In this document: positions 4,348 through 6,937 of the stretch, piece by piece
Layout: each line of letters starts with the position of its first letter
Position numbering within the stretch: position 1 is the first letter of the stretch
Source: Bacteroidales bacterium
GTDB taxonomy: Bacteria > Bacteroidota > Bacteroidia > Bacteroidales > UBA932
Reading direction: 5' to 3'
Assembly (NCBI GenBank): GCA_017548445.1
Contig: JAFYZZ010000018.1
Coordinates: 1-6,937 of the forward strand
DNA: 6,937 bases
Notes under the pieces: generated by a model
Seen by the model: only the letters and a program-made list of their open reading frames with translations
What the model was told of the DNA's origin: nothing
Databases searched by the model: none
Translations under genes and position numbers: made by a program

Positions 4348-6743
4348 ACGGCTTTCCAGGTTTCGGGGTCGCGGAATCCTTTGAGGAATTCCGCGACTGC
4401 CATTTTCTTCTTGCCGGCAAGCTGGAGTTCGGTGAGCTCGAGGGCGCCGTCGCCGGTGGCGATGGCGAGGAAGGTCTTTCCGTCGGAAAGGACCGTGCCC
4501 GGCGCGGCGTGCAGGTCCGGGCGTTTCTCGGTGCGGAAGACCTTGAGCTGGGTCGTGCCGTCTCCCTGGGTAAGTTCCGTGAATGCAGTCGGGTAGGGCG
4601 AGAGGCCGCGGATGAGGTTGTAAACCTTGTCCGTGGGCTGGGTCCAGTCGATATGGCAGAGTTCGCGGGTGAGTTTCGGGGCGGGCCGCAGTTCCTCGGC
4701 GCCCTGGATGAAGGAGCGCTGCAGGCGCGTCTCCACGTTGCGCTGGATCAGGCCCTCGACCGTCTGCAGGACCAGTTCGGAGCCGATCTCCATCAGCTCG
4801 TCGTGCAGTTCACCGGCAGTCTCGTCGGGCCGGATGCGGCATTCCTGGCGGAGGATGATGCCGCCCGTGTCGATGTCCTTGTCAATCATAAAGGTCGTGA
4901 CGCCCGACATCTTCTCGCCGTTGATGACGGCCCAGTTGATGGGGGCGGCGCCGCGGTACTGCGGAAGCAGGGCGGCGTGGAGGTTGAAGGTGCCCAGGCG
5001 GGGCATCTTCCATACCTCTTCCGGAAGCATCCGGAAGGCCACCACCACGAACAGGTCGGCCTTCCAGGCACGCAGCGCCTCGAGGAACTCCGGATCCTTG
5101 AGCTTGAGCGGCTGCAGGACGGGGATGCCGTGGGTGACGGCATACTGTTTCACGGCGCTCTCGTTCATCTTCAGGCCGCGCCCGCTGGGCTTGTCGGCCA
5201 CGGTGACCACGCCCACGACCTTGTAACCGGCCCTGACGAGGGTGTCCAGGGGCTTCACGGCGAATTCCGGCGTGCCCATATAGACGATGCGCGTGGGGCG
5301 GAAGAGGCGGACGACCTTGCTCCAGGCCCTGCGCCACCAGATTTTCAGCTGGTCCATATTGAAGAGTTCGGCGTCGCGGAGCGCCTTCCAGGTGAGGAAT
5401 CCTCCGATGGGCGCGATGACGGCGGCCGATATGAACACGCCCACGGGGGTGTCCACCGCGCCGTCGCGGGCCAGCTTGCTGCCGGAGATGTTCACGACGT
5501 AGTAGATGACGAAGAACAGCACCGAGATGATGATGCCCACGCCCAGCCCGCCGCGCTTGCTCTTTACGAGCGACCCCATCGGGGCGCCGATGAAGAAGAG
5601 CAGGAAGCAGGCGAGCCCCTGCGCGAATTTCTCCAGGAAGCACAGGTCCGCCTGACGAAGGCTGTAGGACTGCTCATAGGATTCGAAACGGACGTTGCCT
5701 ACCTCGCCGGCGAGCCGCAGGGCGTTGTCCGCGGCCATCGCGTAGGCGGACACTTCGGTCTGTTCCGTATCCCACTGCAGGTAGTCCGGATGAGTGAAGG
5801 CCTGCCGCTCCTGTTTCCGGTAGGCCGTGTCCAGCTGCTTGCCCTGCTGGAAGGCGGAGGAGTGACGCATCCGGTTGTAATACATCGTGTGCATCGAGTC
5901 CAGGCTGTGCCGCAGCGAATCGCTGAGGTGCCGCAGTTCGCCCATCTGCTTGGTCTTGATCACGTCGTCGAAACGGGCGGAGTCGGACTTTTCGAAATTG
6001 TAGTTCTTCAGCGGGATGAGCAGTTCCTGCCGCGAGAAGTTGATGCGCTGCAGGACCAGGCTCGTGTCGTTGTAGCGCAGGTTGTTGTCCTCGCGGAACG
6101 TGGAACCGTCGAACATCGAGAAGGTAAGATAGTCCTTGGCCTTGGTCATCTTGATCAGGGCCGAGTCGGCCAGCGTGACGGAGATGTTGCCCTTGTGCGC
6201 GGTGTGGTCGTAGACCTGCACGTCGTAGAGCATCTTGGTGGCCTTGTTCTGGCCGCCCACGCGGAGGATGTAGCCGTCGATGCCGTCGTAAAAGGTTCCC
6301 GGTGGTATCTTGATCTCGTTCTTGGTCTTCGTGATGTCGTCGCGCAGGGTGTAGATCTGGTTGAAGGCGTAGGGGACCAGGCGGGAGCAGACGAAGAAGG
6401 TGCCGACGGCGATCAGGGCCGAAGCCGCGGCCAGCGGGGTGATGATGCGTCCGAACGAGATGCCGGAGGCCTTCATCGCCATCAGCTCGCCGTTTTCCGA
6501 CATCTGCCCGATCACCATCGTGGAGGCGATGAGCGTCGCGAGCGGCAGGGCAAGAGGCAGGGCGAGGCTGCATACGCCCCAGAACAGGAATTCCAGGATG
6601 GTGCGCAGGCCCAGGCCCTTGCCCACGAGCTCGTCGATGTACAGCCAGAGCGTCTGCATCATCAGGATGAAGACCACCACGAGGAGGATCGCGGTGAACG
6701 GGCCGATGAACGCCTTGAGCGTGAATCTGTCGAGTTTCTTCAT
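4344..6743 (-). CDS. fmt: Fusion of LptF/LptG-type permease and methionyl-tRNA formyltransferase
   Basis: One uninterrupted 799-residue frame. Residues 1 to about 460 are a LptF/LptG (YjgP/YjgQ) permease of the lipopolysaccharide-export ABC transporter: membrane segments near 14-36, 50-80 and 98-118, the conserved SENGELMAMKASGIS turn (82-96), a periplasmic region of about 240 residues (123-365), and three more segments near 370-390, 398-418 and 433-450. A basic linker (about 462-485, WWRRAWSKVVRLFR) leads to Fmt (486-799), which formylates Met-tRNAfMet from 10-formyl-THF. Fmt motifs are RIVYMGTPEFAV (485-496), FNLHAALLPQYRGAAPINW (586-604, N587 and H589), D625 in DIDTGG, and a C-terminal domain with LIRGLSPYPTAF (710-721). 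Both halves look complete. Since LptF/G ends in the cytoplasm, Fmt would be on the correct membrane face. Met463 (codon 5355-5357) could serve as an internal start for a free Fmt. The ATG at 6741-6743 gives the usual permease opening MKKLDRF. LptF and LptG cannot be told apart here. Confidence 0.9.
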   Translation of the reverse strand: MKKLDRFTLKAFIGPFTAILLVVVFILMMQTLWLYIDELVGKGLGLRTILEFLFWGVCSLALPLALPLATLIASTMVIGQMSENGELMAMKASGISFGRIITPLAAASALIAVGTFFVCSRLVPYAFNQIYTLRDDITKTKNEIKIPPGTFYDGIDGYILRVGGQNKATKMLYDVQVYDHTAHKGNISVTLADSALIKMTKAKDYLTFSMFDGSTFREDNNLRYNDTSLVLQRINFSRQELLIPLKNYNFEKSDSARFDDVIKTKQMGELRHLSDSLRHSLDSMHTMYYNRMRHSSAFQQGKQLDTAYRKQERQAFTHPDYLQWDTEQTEVSAYAMAADNALRLAGEVGNVRFESYEQSYSLRQADLCFLEKFAQGLACFLLFFIGAPMGSLVKSKRGGLGVGIIISVLFFVIYYVVNISGSKLARDGAVDTPVGVFISAAVIAPIGGFLTWKALRDAELFNMDQLKIWWRRAWSKVVRLFRPTRIVYMGTPEFAVKPLDTLVRAGYKVVGVVTVADKPSGRGLKMNESAVKQYAVTHGIPVLQPLKLKDPEFLEALRAWKADLFVVVAFRMLPEEVWKMPRLGTFNLHAALLPQYRGAAPINWAVINGEKMSGVTTFMIDKDIDTGGIILRQECRIRPDETAGELHDELMEIGSELVLQTVEGLIQRNVETRLQRSFIQGAEELRPAPKLTRELCHIDWTQPTDKVYNLIRGLSPYPTAFTELTQGDGTTQLKVFRTEKRPDLHAAPGTVLSDGKTFLAIATGDGALELTELQLAGKKKMAVAEFLKGFRDPETWKAV

Positions 6744-6761
6744 CCCGGAGACGTGTGTTGT

Positions 6762-6937
6762 TTAGCTGCGCGTGGCGGCGGCGACGAGGGCGTCGAGGGC
6801 CTCCTTAAGTCCGTCGGGGTTCTTGCCGCCCGCGGTGGCGAGGCCGGGCTGGCCGCCGCCGCCCGGTCTTCGTTCTTGTAGACCATCTGGTCGAGCCGCT
6901 TGGAAAGCTGGTTGATGGAGGCCATGGCCTCGGTGAG
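6762..6937 (-). CDS. alaS: Alanyl-tRNA synthetase-like C-terminus, partial, frame disturbed
   Basis: The last 34 codons on the minus strand (6863 down to the TAA at 6762-6764) read GGGGQPGLATAGGKNPDG followed by LKEALDALVAAATRS. This is the typical end of the AlaRS C-Ala domain in Bacteroidota. The same frame stays open to the window edge but becomes unlike AlaRS upstream. Another frame upstream reads LTEAMASINQLSKRLDQMVY and KNED, which looks like a real helical protein but is not AlaRS sequence I recognise. Adding one base to the GGG run near 6864-6866 would join the two frames. A sequencing error, a true frameshift or an assembly junction is possible. The stop lies 18 nt before the LptF/G-Fmt start, suggesting the same operon. 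Confidence 0.5.
   Translation of the reverse strand, partial: HRGHGLHQPAFQAARPDGLQERRPGGGGQPGLATAGGKNPDGLKEALDALVAAATRS

Noticed and set aside
4509..6881. A 790-codon open frame on the plus strand opposite the LptF/G-Fmt gene
   Set aside because: It is a shadow of the minus-strand gene in GC-rich DNA. The product is low-complexity, rich in His, Glu, Val and Gly, with no recognisable domain, whereas the minus strand encodes clear LptF/G and Fmt motifs.

Overview
The window is about 6.9 kb of high-GC DNA, roughly 60% GC by eye. It looks like a member of the Bacteroidota, probably Bacteroidales. Signs of this are a GldH-type lipoprotein, a TrmB that opens MGxDKLRKFAENETF, genes without Shine-Dalgarno sites, a TAnnTTTG-type -7 promoter element, and a LptF/LptG permease with a long periplasmic insert. 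Genus cannot be fixed from the sequence alone. No rRNA, tRNA, CRISPR array or transposase gene was seen.

Left part, plus strand (1-1427): the last codons of an upstream gene with a basic, glycine-rich tail (possibly RicT/PSP1), then a GldH-like outer-membrane lipoprotein gene, then trmB (tRNA m7G46 methyltransferase), which overlaps gldH by 14 bases. These read as one tightly packed unit. trmB carries an in-frame palindromic insert (616-744) with long imperfect inverted arms. Taking it out leaves a normal-looking TrmB.

Middle part, plus strand (1428-4347): a 93-bp intergenic region with a perfect 11-bp inverted repeat and a likely promoter, then a two-gene operon. Its first gene encodes a membrane polyferredoxin: a NapH-like membrane half fused through a Tat-like signal to a second half with four more cysteine clusters. 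Its second gene, four bases downstream, encodes a Tat-type, probably lipid-anchored aldo/keto reductase with two C-terminal 4Fe-4S motifs. Together they suggest electron flow from the membrane quinone pool to an exported oxidoreductase whose substrate is unknown. A second palindrome sits inside the linker of the polyferredoxin gene.

Right part, minus strand (6937-4344): a partial alanyl-tRNA synthetase-like C-terminus whose frame is disturbed, then, 17 bases downstream, one 799-codon reading frame joining a complete LptF/LptG-type lipopolysaccharide-export permease to a complete methionyl-tRNA formyltransferase. The fused gene converges on the reductase gene, and the two stop codons overlap. 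The most notable points are the LptF/G-Fmt fusion, the in-frame palindromic element in trmB, and the polyferredoxin/exported reductase pair.
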